Assembly (NCBI RefSeq): GCF_900547735.1
Contig: NZ_URHZ01000013.1
Location: 1-64,000 of the forward strand
Length of the DNA stretch: 64,000 nucleotides
Source: an uncultured Clostridium sp.
GTDB taxonomy: Bacteria > Bacillota > Clostridia > Lachnospirales > Lachnospiraceae
Direction: 5' to 3'
Made by a program: the position numbers and the translations under genes. Shown piece by piece: positions 1 to 8,223 of this stretch; position 1 is the stretch's first letter, and each line of letters opens with the position of its first letter. The notes under the pieces were generated by a model, which had not been told where the DNA came from, did not search any database, and worked only from the letters and a program-made list of their open reading frames with translations.

Positions 1-390
1 ATCCAACCTCCCACTCCCCCGTCCGCCGTCTTACAGAGGCGTCCTCGCATCTCAATTAAATCCTTATTAGATCTTGTTACGTTTATGTATACCAGAAGAG
101 AAATATAATGTCAATAGAGTGTGAGGACACACTATTGAAGGAAAATAATGGAATATTGAACAAAGTATCAGAAATGACGGCGAACAATAAAAAAAGTGCA
201 AATTTTATCAGGAACAGTACACACTGAAACATTTCACCGAGAAATTTAAAAATCTTAAAGTGTACATGGAAATAAAAAAACGGCACACAAATCTGCAAAT
301 CAGACACTCTAAAATAAAATCAAAATGTAAAATCGTAAAAAAGCACTGTAAGACAACACACTTGACGGAGAGTTAAAAATCTGACAATTT
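1..390. other. AT-rich region without a supported gene
   Basis: No convincing coding sequence is seen. The only open frame of any length (83-307, minus strand) has hydrophobic low-complexity content and no recognisable domain, so it is not called. An imperfect inverted repeat at 111-138 has 7-base outer arms (111-117 with 132-138), a 4-base inner stem and an AGGA loop. It has no T-run and could be a regulator site or a small hairpin. The region is probably the upstream control region of the PTS operon that starts at 472. Confidence 0.5.
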
Positions 391-419
391 TTGACTTATG
401 TTTCTTCTGTTGTTACAAT
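391..419 (+). promoter_or_regulatory. Sigma-70/A promoter of the PTS operon
   Basis: TTGACT at 391-396 and TACAAT at 414-419 are separated by 17 bases, about 50 bases upstream of the IIA gene. Twelve bases of this element (393-404) recur exactly in the promoter-like region upstream of the exonuclease at 8151-8162. Confidence 0.75.
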
Positions 420-471
420 AATGCCATCGATGATTGGAACGTTCTAAAGAGATTAATAAAAACGGGAAAGG

Positions 472-906
472 ATGGCTGAAGTGGGAGAGAGAAAAAGTAA
501 ATTGTTCGTCTGTACGCATGGACGGTTTGGTGAAGAACTGATTCGGACGGCAGAAATGATTGTCGGGGAGATTAAGGACGTAACGCCGTTTTCGCTGCTT
601 CCGGAGACTTCACCGGAAGAACTGAAAGAGGCAGTGAGGACCGAACTTGAGAAGGGCAGGAATGAAAGTTTTCTGTGCCTGGTTGATTTGCTTGGGGGGA
701 CGCCTTTTAATGTTATGGCTGAATTCCGCAAGGAATATGATATCACGATTGTGACGGGATTAAACCTTCCAATGTTTTTGGAAGCATACGGCGAATTTAG
801 CGGCCGGCCGGTGTGGGAAACGGCGGAATGTGCCGGAGAAGCTTTGAAAGACAGCGGACGTGTGATAAAAAGCATAAAAGCGGAGGAGGAAGACAATGGG
901 TGTTGA
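472..906 (+). CDS. PTS mannose-family IIA component
   Basis: Cytoplasmic phosphocarrier of a mannose/fructose/sorbose-family phosphotransferase system; it takes phosphate from HPr and hands it to IIB. At 144 residues it has the usual length of a single IIA domain. The phospho-acceptor His lies in the N-terminal CTHGRFGEEL motif (His16 from the first ATG), and a LLGGTPFN motif typical of the family follows near residue 80. The ATG at 472 abuts the purine-rich GGGAAAGG. A GTG at 481 is better spaced from the same ribosome binding site, so the true protein may be 141 residues. It is the first gene of a nine-gene unit and its end overlaps the IIB gene by 11 bases. The substrate is not evident from sequence. 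Confidence 0.9.
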   Translation: MAEVGERKSKLFVCTHGRFGEELIRTAEMIVGEIKDVTPFSLLPETSPEELKEAVRTELEKGRNESFLCLVDLLGGTPFNVMAEFRKEYDITIVTGLNLPMFLEAYGEFSGRPVWETAECAGEALKDSGRVIKSIKAEEEDNGC

Positions 907-1387
907 ATTAATCCGGGTTGATTTCAGAATGATTCATGGTCAGGTAATGGTTAAGTGGTTAAAACAGACCGGCGCGAAAAAAATTGTTGGAGTAAATGAT
1001 GGAGTGGCAACCGATCCTTTTCTGGGGGATATTTATAAAATGTCGGCGCCGGTAGGCGTGGACATCGATATTATGACACGGGATCAGGCAGCAGATTATT
1101 TTAGCGGTGAAATCGGGGAAAAGGTGCTTGTACTGTTTAAATGTGTGGAGGATGCGGAGTACTGTTTCAAGAGGGGATTTCCGATGAGATCATTGCAGAT
1201 AGGCGGGCTTGGGGCAGGACCGGGCCGGATTAATGTATACGGACCGATTACCCTGGATGCAAAAGACGCCGCCATGCTGAAGGGAATGAGTGACGCGGGA
1301 GTGGACGTGGTATTTCAGCAGGTGCCGGATGAATCCAGCACATCACTGGAAAAAATATTGAAGAAGTTTGATTTTGGTTTGAGATAG
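896..1387 (+). CDS. PTS mannose/sorbose-family IIB component
   Basis: Transfers phosphate from IIA to the incoming sugar bound by IIC/IID. The 163-residue protein carries the family signature RVDFRMIHGQV near the N-terminus, with His14 as the expected phosphorylation site. The rest is collinear with IIB of the sorbose subfamily (KMSAPVGV, QIGGLGAGPG). It overlaps the IIA gene by 11 bases, indicating translational coupling, and is followed 12 bases later by IIC. Separate IIA and IIB proteins, rather than a IIAB fusion, are common in clostridial systems of this family. The substrate is unknown. Confidence 0.93.
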   Translation: MGVELIRVDFRMIHGQVMVKWLKQTGAKKIVGVNDGVATDPFLGDIYKMSAPVGVDIDIMTRDQAADYFSGEIGEKVLVLFKCVEDAEYCFKRGFPMRSLQIGGLGAGPGRINVYGPITLDAKDAAMLKGMSDAGVDVVFQQVPDESSTSLEKILKKFDFGLR

Positions 1388-1399
1388 GAGGAGGAGAGT

Positions 1400-2143
1400 A
1401 TGAATTTAATAATGGCCTTAACTGCCGGATTATGCTACTTTATAGGCTCGTGCCGGGTTGGTTCCGGCACATACCATTCACTTGGTTCGGGCTGTTTTAT
1501 CGGATTAATCTGTGGTCTGGTATTTGGTGATGTTCCCAAAGGACTTCTGATTGGAGCAAGTATCAATCTTGTTTATCTGGGAGTCGTCGCACCGGGAGGA
1601 AATATCCCGACGGATGAGATTCTGGCAAGCAGCATTGCAATTCCTCTGGCGCTCCAGGGCAATCTAGAGCCGGAAATGGCTGTTACACTGGCAATGCCGT
1701 TTGGAATGCTTGGAGTGTTCCTGGAACAGATCCGGAAAACCACGAATATTTATTGGGTACATAAAGCGGACCGCTATGCGGAAGAGGGCAACGACAGGGG
1801 AATCTATATGTGCGGAACCTGGTATCCTTTGGCACTGGCGTTTGTACTGCGGTTTGTTCCTGTTTTTACACTTCAGTTTTTCGGAGCGGATGTTATCTAC
1901 CGTCTGTTGGAAATTCTGCCGACGTGGCTCACCAGTGGTTTAAACGTGGCGGGAGGCATGCTGCCGGCAATCGGCTTTGCGATTATTTTAAAATGCATTG
2001 GCAACAAGCTGCTTCTTCCCTACTTTTTTATTGGATTTTTTGCTGTTAAATATCTGGGGATTAATACAATGGCAGCATCGATATTCGGAGGATGCCTGGC
2101 CCTCATTATCTATTTTAACTCTATGAAAAAGGAGGCGGCATAG
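1400..2143 (+). CDS. PTS mannose/sorbose-family IIC membrane component
   Basis: Integral membrane component that, with IID, forms the sugar translocation channel. The 247-residue sequence is highly hydrophobic and shows family features: a Gly-rich segment GLVFGDVPKGLLIGASINLVYLG and the PGGNIPTDEILAS motif near residue 75. A strong ribosome binding site (GGAGGAGAG) precedes the ATG. The next gene (IID) starts one base after the stop codon, so the two are coupled. Confidence 0.92.
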   Translation: MNLIMALTAGLCYFIGSCRVGSGTYHSLGSGCFIGLICGLVFGDVPKGLLIGASINLVYLGVVAPGGNIPTDEILASSIAIPLALQGNLEPEMAVTLAMPFGMLGVFLEQIRKTTNIYWVHKADRYAEEGNDRGIYMCGTWYPLALAFVLRFVPVFTLQFFGADVIYRLLEILPTWLTSGLNVAGGMLPAIGFAIILKCIGNKLLLPYFFIGFFAVKYLGINTMAASIFGGCLALIIYFNSMKKEAA

Positions 2144-2144
2144 G

Positions 2145-2996
2145 ATGGAAAATATTTTAGAAAATGGAAAGAAACCTGAGATAACCAGACTCAGCAACAA
2201 AGAACTGTTCCGCACCTATATGAGGCTCTATATCACGAATGAGATGAGCAACTCTTATGAGAGGCTGCAGTCCTTAAACTTCTGCGTGACGGTGGCGCCG
2301 CATCTGAAAAAATGGTATGCGGATAATAAAGAAGAATATGTAAGCGCCCTTCAGAGGCACCTGCAGTTTTATAATACGGAGTCCACAATCGGTTCCATCA
2401 TCTGCGGCGTGGTGCTTTCCATGGAAGAGCGCAAGGCCCAGGGAGAGGACATTCCGGAAGAAGCAATTACCGGAATTAAAACCGGTCTGATGGGGCCGAT
2501 GGCCGGAGTAGGTGACTCCCTGATCCGTTCAACACTCAAATCCACTATCCTGGCGTTAGCCTGTTCCTTTGCCCTTGCAGGGAATGCCCTGGGAGGCGTC
2601 CTGCCGCTGCTGTATCCGGTTATTATGATTATTGTGGGATATTACATGCTGAAAATCGGATATGAGGTAGGCCGAGAAGCAATTATGAACATCATGAAGA
2701 CCGGAAAATTTGCCGCCATCATCCAGGCGACGGGAATTATGGGAATGTTCATGATGGGAGCTCTGTCCTCATCCTATGTGAAGCTGTCTACACCGCTTCA
2801 GTTTCAGATGGAGAATGCCGCCAATCCGATTATCGTCCAGCAGATTCTGGATGGAATTATACCGGGCCTCCTGCCCCTCGGACTGGTGTTTCTGGTCTAC
2901 GGTTACCTGTCGAAAGGCGGTCAGAAATACAGCAACATAGTATGGCTCATTCTTGCAGCCGCTTTAATTGGAAGTATTATCGGACTATTCGGTTAA
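2145..2996 (+). CDS. PTS mannose/sorbose-family IID membrane component
   Basis: Partner of IIC in the membrane; IID is found only in the mannose superfamily. The 283-residue protein has the family pattern: a soluble N-terminal region with LQSLNFCVTVAPHLKKWY and FYNTESTIGSIICGV, then GLMGPMAGVGDSLI, then hydrophobic helices toward the C-terminus. Length is normal. The start lies directly after the IIC stop, with AAAAAGGAGG just inside the end of IIC serving as ribosome binding site. Confidence 0.92.
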   Translation: MENILENGKKPEITRLSNKELFRTYMRLYITNEMSNSYERLQSLNFCVTVAPHLKKWYADNKEEYVSALQRHLQFYNTESTIGSIICGVVLSMEERKAQGEDIPEEAITGIKTGLMGPMAGVGDSLIRSTLKSTILALACSFALAGNALGGVLPLLYPVIMIIVGYYMLKIGYEVGREAIMNIMKTGKFAAIIQATGIMGMFMMGALSSSYVKLSTPLQFQMENAANPIIVQQILDGIIPGLLPLGLVFLVYGYLSKGGQKYSNIVWLILAAALIGSIIGLFG

Positions 2997-3017
2997 ATGA
3001 TAAGGAGGATTTGATTC

Positions 3018-3896
3018 ATGATTATACCAATGCACATACTTTTGGAGGATGCAAAGAAAAACGGATATGCGGTTGCAGCCCCCAATGTATTTAACAGAGA
3101 AACAATCGAAGCCGCATTTATGGCAGGAAAGGAACTTAAATCGCCTGTTATCCTGGATGTTCATCCGGTGCACGGAATTTATGAATGTGCGGAAATCGCG
3201 AGATTCTATGAAAAGAGATATCCGGAAGTGGCGGCAGCGCTGAATCTGGACCACGGCAGTGAGTACGAGGTGGTGGTTAATGCAATTCATGCCGGATTCT
3301 CCTCCGTTATGATTGACCGTTCTACCTGCCCTTACAGGCAGAATGTGGACGAGGTGAAGGAGATTGCCAAAATTGCCCATGCAGTGGGGATTTCCGTAGA
3401 GGCTGAACTGGGACATGTCGGTCAGGGCAATGAATATGAGGAAACCAGGGATTCGGGCCTTACGAGGCTGGAAGAAGCGCTTCCCTTTATAGAAGAGACG
3501 GACGCGGACTGTCTGGCCGTTGCGGTAGGAACTTCCCATGGCGTTTATAAAGGCGAACCGAAGATTGACTTTGAACTCCTTAAAGTGCTGGCGGAACAAA
3601 TTCCGGTTCCCCTGGTACTCCATGGCGGTTCCGGTACAGGAGATGACAATCTCCAAAAATCAATCCGGCACGGAATATCGAAAATTAATTTAAACACAGA
3701 TTTAAATGAGGGCGGAATTGCCGCTATTAAGGAGGCGTGTGACAAGGACTTTACAAGAATTGTCAAAGGGAAAACCGATGATGAGATGAAAACGGCCCGC
3801 ATGAATCTTCAGATGGTGTTTGCGGAAGGTGCAAAAGGGTGGAAGGAAAAACTGGAATATTACATGAAGCTGTTCGGCAGTGTGAACCGCATCTAA
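3018..3896 (+). CDS. Class II ketose-bisphosphate aldolase
   Basis: Zinc-dependent aldolase of the FbaA/GatY/KbaY family, cleaving a ketose bisphosphate (fructose, tagatose or a relative) to dihydroxyacetone phosphate and an aldehyde. The 292-residue protein has the motifs expected: LDHG (Asp78, His79), EAELGHVG (residues 128-135), GTSHG (His174), LHGGSG (His202) and NLNTD (224-228) for phosphate binding. It follows IID by 21 bases with an AAGGAGG ribosome binding site. Its position after a PTS and before two dehydrogenases suggests it splits the phosphorylated, oxidised product of the imported substrate. The exact sugar cannot be read from the sequence. Confidence 0.9.
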   Translation: MIIPMHILLEDAKKNGYAVAAPNVFNRETIEAAFMAGKELKSPVILDVHPVHGIYECAEIARFYEKRYPEVAAALNLDHGSEYEVVVNAIHAGFSSVMIDRSTCPYRQNVDEVKEIAKIAHAVGISVEAELGHVGQGNEYEETRDSGLTRLEEALPFIEETDADCLAVAVGTSHGVYKGEPKIDFELLKVLAEQIPVPLVLHGGSGTGDDNLQKSIRHGISKINLNTDLNEGGIAAIKEACDKDFTRIVKGKTDDEMKTARMNLQMVFAEGAKGWKEKLEYYMKLFGSVNRI

Positions 3897-3947
3897 TTGC
3901 CGGGAACTGTGAAAAAAGCGGTTTCGCAAAACAGGGAGGAGAACGTT

Positions 3948-4988
3948 ATGGATTTTACTAAAACAGCCGTCCTCCGGGGAAAAGAGCAGGTTACCCTGGA
4001 ACAGAGGAGGCTGCCGGAACTGGATGAAAATTCCGTTCTGGTAAAAATACATGCATGCAATATCTGTACGTCGGAATACGGCGTATATAACGGCAGCCGG
4101 ACATCGCGTCCGATGCCTCTGGTCTTCGGCCATGAGTGGTCGGGGGAGGTCCTTAAGGCAGGCGCCCATGTTATGGGATTTAAAGAAGGCGATATGGTTG
4201 CCTGCGGCTACGAGTTTGATCCTTACAGCCCGGAGTCTTTGGAGGGAAGAACCGGTGAATGCCGCCATATTAAAACGGCAAATGATTTAAATGACGACGG
4301 GTATTACGGGAACGCCGGATGCGCGGAATATGCGGTTAAATCACAGGTGGGCCTCTATAAAATCGATCAATCGGTGGATCCGGCTGTCGGCGGGCTGTTA
4401 GAACCTGTTGCTTCCGTCGTATATGGACTCAGAAAGCTCCACGTTGAAAAAAACGAGACAATCGCGGTAATCGGCGCGGGGACGATGGGAATTATTAATG
4501 CCGTTACAGCCAGAGAATATGGATGCCGTGTCATTATCAGCGAGCTTCTCGACAAAAAGCTGGAGACGGCCAGGGCATACGGGTTTGAAGTAATCGATGC
4601 AAAAGAGACGGATCCGGTTAAAGAGGTTATGCGCCTGACGGACAACCGAGGAGCGGATGCCGTTGTGGTTGCAGTGGGCGCGCAGGCTGCTACGGATCAG
4701 GCGTTTGAAATGCTGAAACCGAAAAGAGGACGGGTACTGCTGTTTGCCGCAGCGTATCCCAGCCCGAAAATAAGCCTCGATGTAAATACAATCCACTACA
4801 GGAAAATCGATATTATCGGAACATTCGGCGCGGATCACTGTGACTTTACGGAGGCGGCGAGACTGATTAATAAGGGCGTGGATTACAGCCGGGTAATCGA
4901 GTGCTGTTATAAATTGGATCAGATAGACGAGGCCTTTCAAGCGGCCTGTGCAATGGGAGCATACCGTGTATGTGTGAAAATGGATTAG
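3948..4988 (+). CDS. Zinc-type medium-chain sugar-alcohol dehydrogenase
   Basis: NAD(P)-dependent oxidoreductase of the medium-chain (alcohol/sorbitol dehydrogenase) family. The GroES-like domain has NICTSE with Cys40 and FGHEWSGEV with His62 and Glu63 as catalytic zinc ligands, plus a later LLEPVAS motif. The Rossmann fold follows with AVIGAGTMG. The four-cysteine structural zinc loop of classical alcohol dehydrogenases is not seen, as in many polyol dehydrogenases. The open frame extends upstream to a TTG at 3897, but the ATG at 3948 has the ribosome binding site AGGGAGGAG and is preferred, giving 346 residues. The stop overlaps the next gene by 19 bases. It is likely to oxidise a phosphorylated polyol or sugar formed by the PTS. 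Confidence 0.85.
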   Translation: MDFTKTAVLRGKEQVTLEQRRLPELDENSVLVKIHACNICTSEYGVYNGSRTSRPMPLVFGHEWSGEVLKAGAHVMGFKEGDMVACGYEFDPYSPESLEGRTGECRHIKTANDLNDDGYYGNAGCAEYAVKSQVGLYKIDQSVDPAVGGLLEPVASVVYGLRKLHVEKNETIAVIGAGTMGIINAVTAREYGCRVIISELLDKKLETARAYGFEVIDAKETDPVKEVMRLTDNRGADAVVVAVGAQAATDQAFEMLKPKRGRVLLFAAAYPSPKISLDVNTIHYRKIDIIGTFGADHCDFTEAARLINKGVDYSRVIECCYKLDQIDEAFQAACAMGAYRVCVKMD

Positions 4989-6223
4989 ATGCACCGGCCG
5001 GTAAGAAGATACTGGTTGCAGGAGCCGGAAACATAGGTCTCGGCGTGGTGGGCCGGCTGTTTGGCGAGGCCGGCTGGCGTGTTTCATTTTACCGAAAAAA
5101 TCAGGGCAGGCTGAGAAAACTCCGGGACATGGGATATTATGTGGTGACACAGAAAGACCCATCAAGGGAATCGTATACATATATTTATGGTTTTGAATGC
5201 GTGTTTGAGAATTGCCTTGCGGAAATGATAGTGGAGACGGACGTTGTGGCCTGCTGTGTTTATGAAGATGCTTTTCCGGATATCTGCAGTAAAATCGGCG
5301 AGGCGCTTAAACTAAAAGCCGGTTCCGGACGTAACAATAAGCTGGATATTCTTCTGTGTGTCAACCAGTTGAACGCCGCCCGGCAGTTTCACCGGTATAT
5401 TGCTCAGGAGGTGGAGGGAAATCCGGGAGCGGAGCGGCTGCTTGATACGGCAACGGGAATCAGCCGTGTGCTGGTTCTCTCAGCCGCCATGCCGGACGGG
5501 GGTGCCGGAAAGAGGCTGCCATGTGAAGTAATATGCGTCTCCGGGGACGGCAGTCTTGAAATTGAGAGAGACACCTTTCTGGGGGCGCAGAGTTCCATGA
5601 AGGGAATCACCTTTACAGACGGTGTCGGAGACAAACTGGTGCGAAAAGTCTATCTTGGAAATATGAGGCATACAATGGCCGCCTGCATGGGAGCATTGAA
5701 AGGATATCAAACGATTGATGAATGCCATCAGGATCCCGAAATCAGGGGGAGCATTATCGCTGCATTTAAGGAAGCGGAGAAAGGCTATTTTAAGGAATAC
5801 GGCATAGAAAAATCAGAACAGGAGGAGTATTGGAACTGGAAAAAGCGGCTGGATGAGAAGCTGGATATCAGGACCGGAGATCAAATCAGAAGGATTGTGT
5901 CAAACCCTGCCAAAAAACTCGGCAGGGAGGAACGTTTTACGGGCCCGGCACTCCTCTGTGTGAAACATGGCATAACGCCGGAATACCTGGCATTGGGAAT
6001 CGCATCCTGCTTGATGCTCACCGAAGACTATGGCAGCGAACGCCGGATAATACAGAGCTGTATTGGTGAACTTGGAATTGAAAGGGCGGTGAGGGAATTC
6101 TGCGGCCTCCGCCAATCCGAAAGAGAAGAGGCGTATTTGACGGAAGAAATTGTAAGACAGTATAAAAAATTAGAAGATAAGACCCGGAAGGAGGAACGGC
6201 AGAATGAGGCAGTTCAGCTATAA
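4970..6223 (+). CDS. Mannitol-1-phosphate 5-dehydrogenase-like protein
   Basis: Polyol-specific long-chain dehydrogenase, 417 residues. The N-terminal Rossmann motif VAGAGNIGLG (near residues 15-24) is followed by the family's catalytic core KVYLGNMRHTMAACMG, with the Lys-Asn-His arrangement of mannitol dehydrogenases, and by NPAKKLGREERFTGPA, matching the DPLRKLG..DRL.GPA block of MtlD. Sequence between the motifs is diverged, so it may act on another sugar-alcohol phosphate. The start overlaps the upstream dehydrogenase by 19 bases and the end overlaps HPr by 20 bases, so translation of these three genes is tightly linked. Two dehydrogenases of different families in one PTS operon suggest a two-step redox interconversion before the aldolase. 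Confidence 0.8.
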   Translation: MCENGLDAPAGKKILVAGAGNIGLGVVGRLFGEAGWRVSFYRKNQGRLRKLRDMGYYVVTQKDPSRESYTYIYGFECVFENCLAEMIVETDVVACCVYEDAFPDICSKIGEALKLKAGSGRNNKLDILLCVNQLNAARQFHRYIAQEVEGNPGAERLLDTATGISRVLVLSAAMPDGGAGKRLPCEVICVSGDGSLEIERDTFLGAQSSMKGITFTDGVGDKLVRKVYLGNMRHTMAACMGALKGYQTIDECHQDPEIRGSIIAAFKEAEKGYFKEYGIEKSEQEEYWNWKKRLDEKLDIRTGDQIRRIVSNPAKKLGREERFTGPALLCVKHGITPEYLALGIASCLMLTEDYGSERRIIQSCIGELGIERAVREFCGLRQSEREEAYLTEEIVRQYKKLEDKTRKEERQNEAVQL

Positions 6224-6461
6224 GGTAAATGACAAACTTGGAATTCATGCCCGTCCGGCCAATGCCCTGGCAAAAATGGCAAAAAAATATGAATGCCGCA
6301 TTGAACTGAAAAAGGGAAATGAGGGCGTTGATATGAAAAAAATGATGGCAATGATGAAACTGAATATTCACTGCGGTGAGGCGGTACAGGTGGTATTGGA
6401 AGGAGCCGATGAAGATATGGCCTATTCGGAAGTCAGTGAATATTTCCAAAATAACATTTAG
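6204..6461 (+). CDS. HPr-family phosphocarrier lacking Ser46
   Basis: Small phosphocarrier (85 residues) that moves phosphate from Enzyme I to IIA. His15 in GIHARPA is intact, so it should work in transport. The region that normally carries regulatory Ser46 reads VDMKKMMAMMKL, with Lys at position 46, so HPr kinase should not be able to phosphorylate it at that site. This is the reverse of Crh, which keeps Ser46 but loses His15. It overlaps the end of the upstream dehydrogenase by 20 bases and precedes an Enzyme I gene. It is probably a dedicated HPr for this PTS, free from the catabolite repression switch. Confidence 0.92.
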   Translation: MRQFSYKVNDKLGIHARPANALAKMAKKYECRIELKKGNEGVDMKKMMAMMKLNIHCGEAVQVVLEGADEDMAYSEVSEYFQNNI

Positions 6462-6474
6462 TGAGTGATTGCAT

Positions 6475-8109
6475 ATGGAAATAAGGACCGGAAAAGCAGT
6501 AGTAAATAAAAGTGCAATAGGAAGAGTCTGGCTGTACAGGAAAAACAGGCCTGATATTAAAAAACGGAGCGTCGATGATATTGCACTGGAATTGGCGCGG
6601 TTTGAGAAGGCACAAAAAAAGGCTGCAGATTATCTGAACAGCCTGTATGAAAAGGCGTTAAAAGAAATTGGAGAGGAAGAGGCCGCTATTTTCGAGGCCC
6701 ACCTCATGATGATGGAAGATGATGATTTTGCCGGAGAGATAAAGAACTTAATCACTGCCGAATGTGTAAATGCGGAATATGCGGTATCTCATGTTTCCTG
6801 TCTGCTGCAGCGCGAATTTGAAGATATGGAAGGGGATTATATGAGGGCAAGAGCCCTTGATATACGCGACATATCGGAGCGCCTTATATCGGCGTTAGGT
6901 GACGGAGAGTGGGAAATAGACTTTCCGGAAGAGCAGAGAATTGTAATTTCGGAAGATCTTGCCCCCAGTGAAACACTTCGGATGGATAAGAATAAAATCC
7001 TGGGCTTTATTATAAAAAATGGTTCTCTGAATTCCCATACGGCAATACTCGCAAGGACGATGGGAGTCCCGGCCCTGATGGGAGTGGAAATCTCAGAGGA
7101 ATGGGATGGATGTCTTGCGGCCATCGACGGTGAGAAAGGACTTGTCTGCATTGATCCGGAGCCGGAACAGGTGGCCGCAATACGGCGGCAGATCAGCCGT
7201 GAAGAGGAAGAAGAAATCCTTCTGAAAGATTACAAGGGAAAAGAAACCGTCACACAGGATGGAAAAAAGATAAAGTTGTATACCAACATTGCCGGAGAAG
7301 AAGACATGGATTCAGCCTGCAAAAGTGATGCAGAGGGAATTGGACTTTTACGCAGCGAGTTCCTCTATTTACAAAACAGTGATTATCCGACGGAGGAGGA
7401 ACAGTTTCTTACCTATAAAAATGTATTGGAGAGGATGGAGAATCAGGACGTAATTATCCGGACAATGGACATAGGGGCCGATAAAAAGATTTCTTATTTC
7501 GGACTGCCGGAGGAAGAAAATCCGGCGCTGGGCTTCCGGGGCATACGAATCTGCCTGGAGCGCAGAGAGATTTTTAAAACGCAGATGAGGGCGCTGCTGC
7601 GGGCGGGTCTGTATGGCTCACTTTCTGTAATGTATCCGATGATTACCTCTGTGCGGGAAGTCCGTGAAATCAGGGAGATAGTGGAGGAGGCGGAAAAAGA
7701 GCTTTCACAGAAGAATCTGAGGTACGGCAAAATAAAGCACGGGATTATGATAGAAACACCGGCCGCCGTGATGATAAGCGATGAACTGGCCCGGGAAGTT
7801 GATTTTTTCAGCATCGGAACAAATGATTTGACACAGTATACGCTTGCCATCGATCGGCAGAACGACAAACTCGACCGATTTTATGATCCGTATCATCCTG
7901 CGGTCTTTCGGATGATAAAGCTTGTGTGTGAAAATGCACACAAAAACGGCATCTGGGCGGGAATCTGCGGAGAGCTGGCCGCCGATCCCGGGGCGACGGA
8001 GCAATTGATAGCCGCGGGAATTGATGAGCTCTCGGTTGCGCCGTCGTCGGTTCTGGCGATTAGAAAAAAGATCGCATCCGTTTCTTCGGCGGTGAGAGAC
8101 GGCTTTTAA
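6475..8109 (+). CDS. ptsI: PTS Enzyme I (PEP-protein phosphotransferase)
   Basis: Autophosphorylates from PEP and charges HPr. From the ATG at 6475 it has 544 residues, close to the usual 570. The phospho-acceptor His188 is in the NSHTAILAR motif; the PEP-binding barrel shows ..GLLRSEFLY.., the GFRGIR segment, and GICGELAADP with the conserved catalytic Cys. The open frame also allows a TTG at 6469, two codons upstream. No strong ribosome binding site is seen for either start; it begins 13 bases after HPr and may be read by coupling. An operon-borne Enzyme I plus HPr makes the cluster an autonomous phosphorelay, probably a paralogue of housekeeping ptsHI elsewhere. Confidence 0.93.
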   Translation: MEIRTGKAVVNKSAIGRVWLYRKNRPDIKKRSVDDIALELARFEKAQKKAADYLNSLYEKALKEIGEEEAAIFEAHLMMMEDDDFAGEIKNLITAECVNAEYAVSHVSCLLQREFEDMEGDYMRARALDIRDISERLISALGDGEWEIDFPEEQRIVISEDLAPSETLRMDKNKILGFIIKNGSLNSHTAILARTMGVPALMGVEISEEWDGCLAAIDGEKGLVCIDPEPEQVAAIRRQISREEEEEILLKDYKGKETVTQDGKKIKLYTNIAGEEDMDSACKSDAEGIGLLRSEFLYLQNSDYPTEEEQFLTYKNVLERMENQDVIIRTMDIGADKKISYFGLPEEENPALGFRGIRICLERREIFKTQMRALLRAGLYGSLSVMYPMITSVREVREIREIVEEAEKELSQKNLRYGKIKHGIMIETPAAVMISDELAREVDFFSIGTNDLTQYTLAIDRQNDKLDRFYDPYHPAVFRMIKLVCENAHKNGIWAGICGELAADPGATEQLIAAGIDELSVAPSSVLAIRKKIASVSSAVRDGF

Positions 8110-8148
8110 TCAAGGACAGAGGAGGAAATTTCAACCACCTAATAATAC

Positions 8149-8177
8149 TCGACTTATGTTTCATAATGTGGTAAAGT
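8149..8177 (+). promoter_or_regulatory. Probable promoter of the exonuclease gene
   Basis: TCGACT (8149-8154) and TAAAGT (8172-8177) lie 17 bases apart; a second possible -10 (TTATAT) overlaps downstream. Bases 8151-8162 match the PTS promoter at 393-404 exactly, and a further 10-base match (8205-8214 with 430-439) lies downstream in the same order. Confidence 0.45.
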
Positions 8178-8223
8178 TATATAGTGCGACTTGATACCGA
8201 ATGAATGATTGGAATGTTTAGTT

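Noticed and set aside
83..307. Minus-strand 74-codon frame at the left edge
   Set aside because: Phe/Leu-rich translation of AT-rich DNA with no ribosome binding site or family resemblance.
361..471. Possible sigma-54 promoter, as often found before mannose-family PTS operons
   Set aside because: No GG-N10-GC type -24/-12 pair was found; a clean sigma-70 type promoter is present, and no LevR-type activator is in the window.
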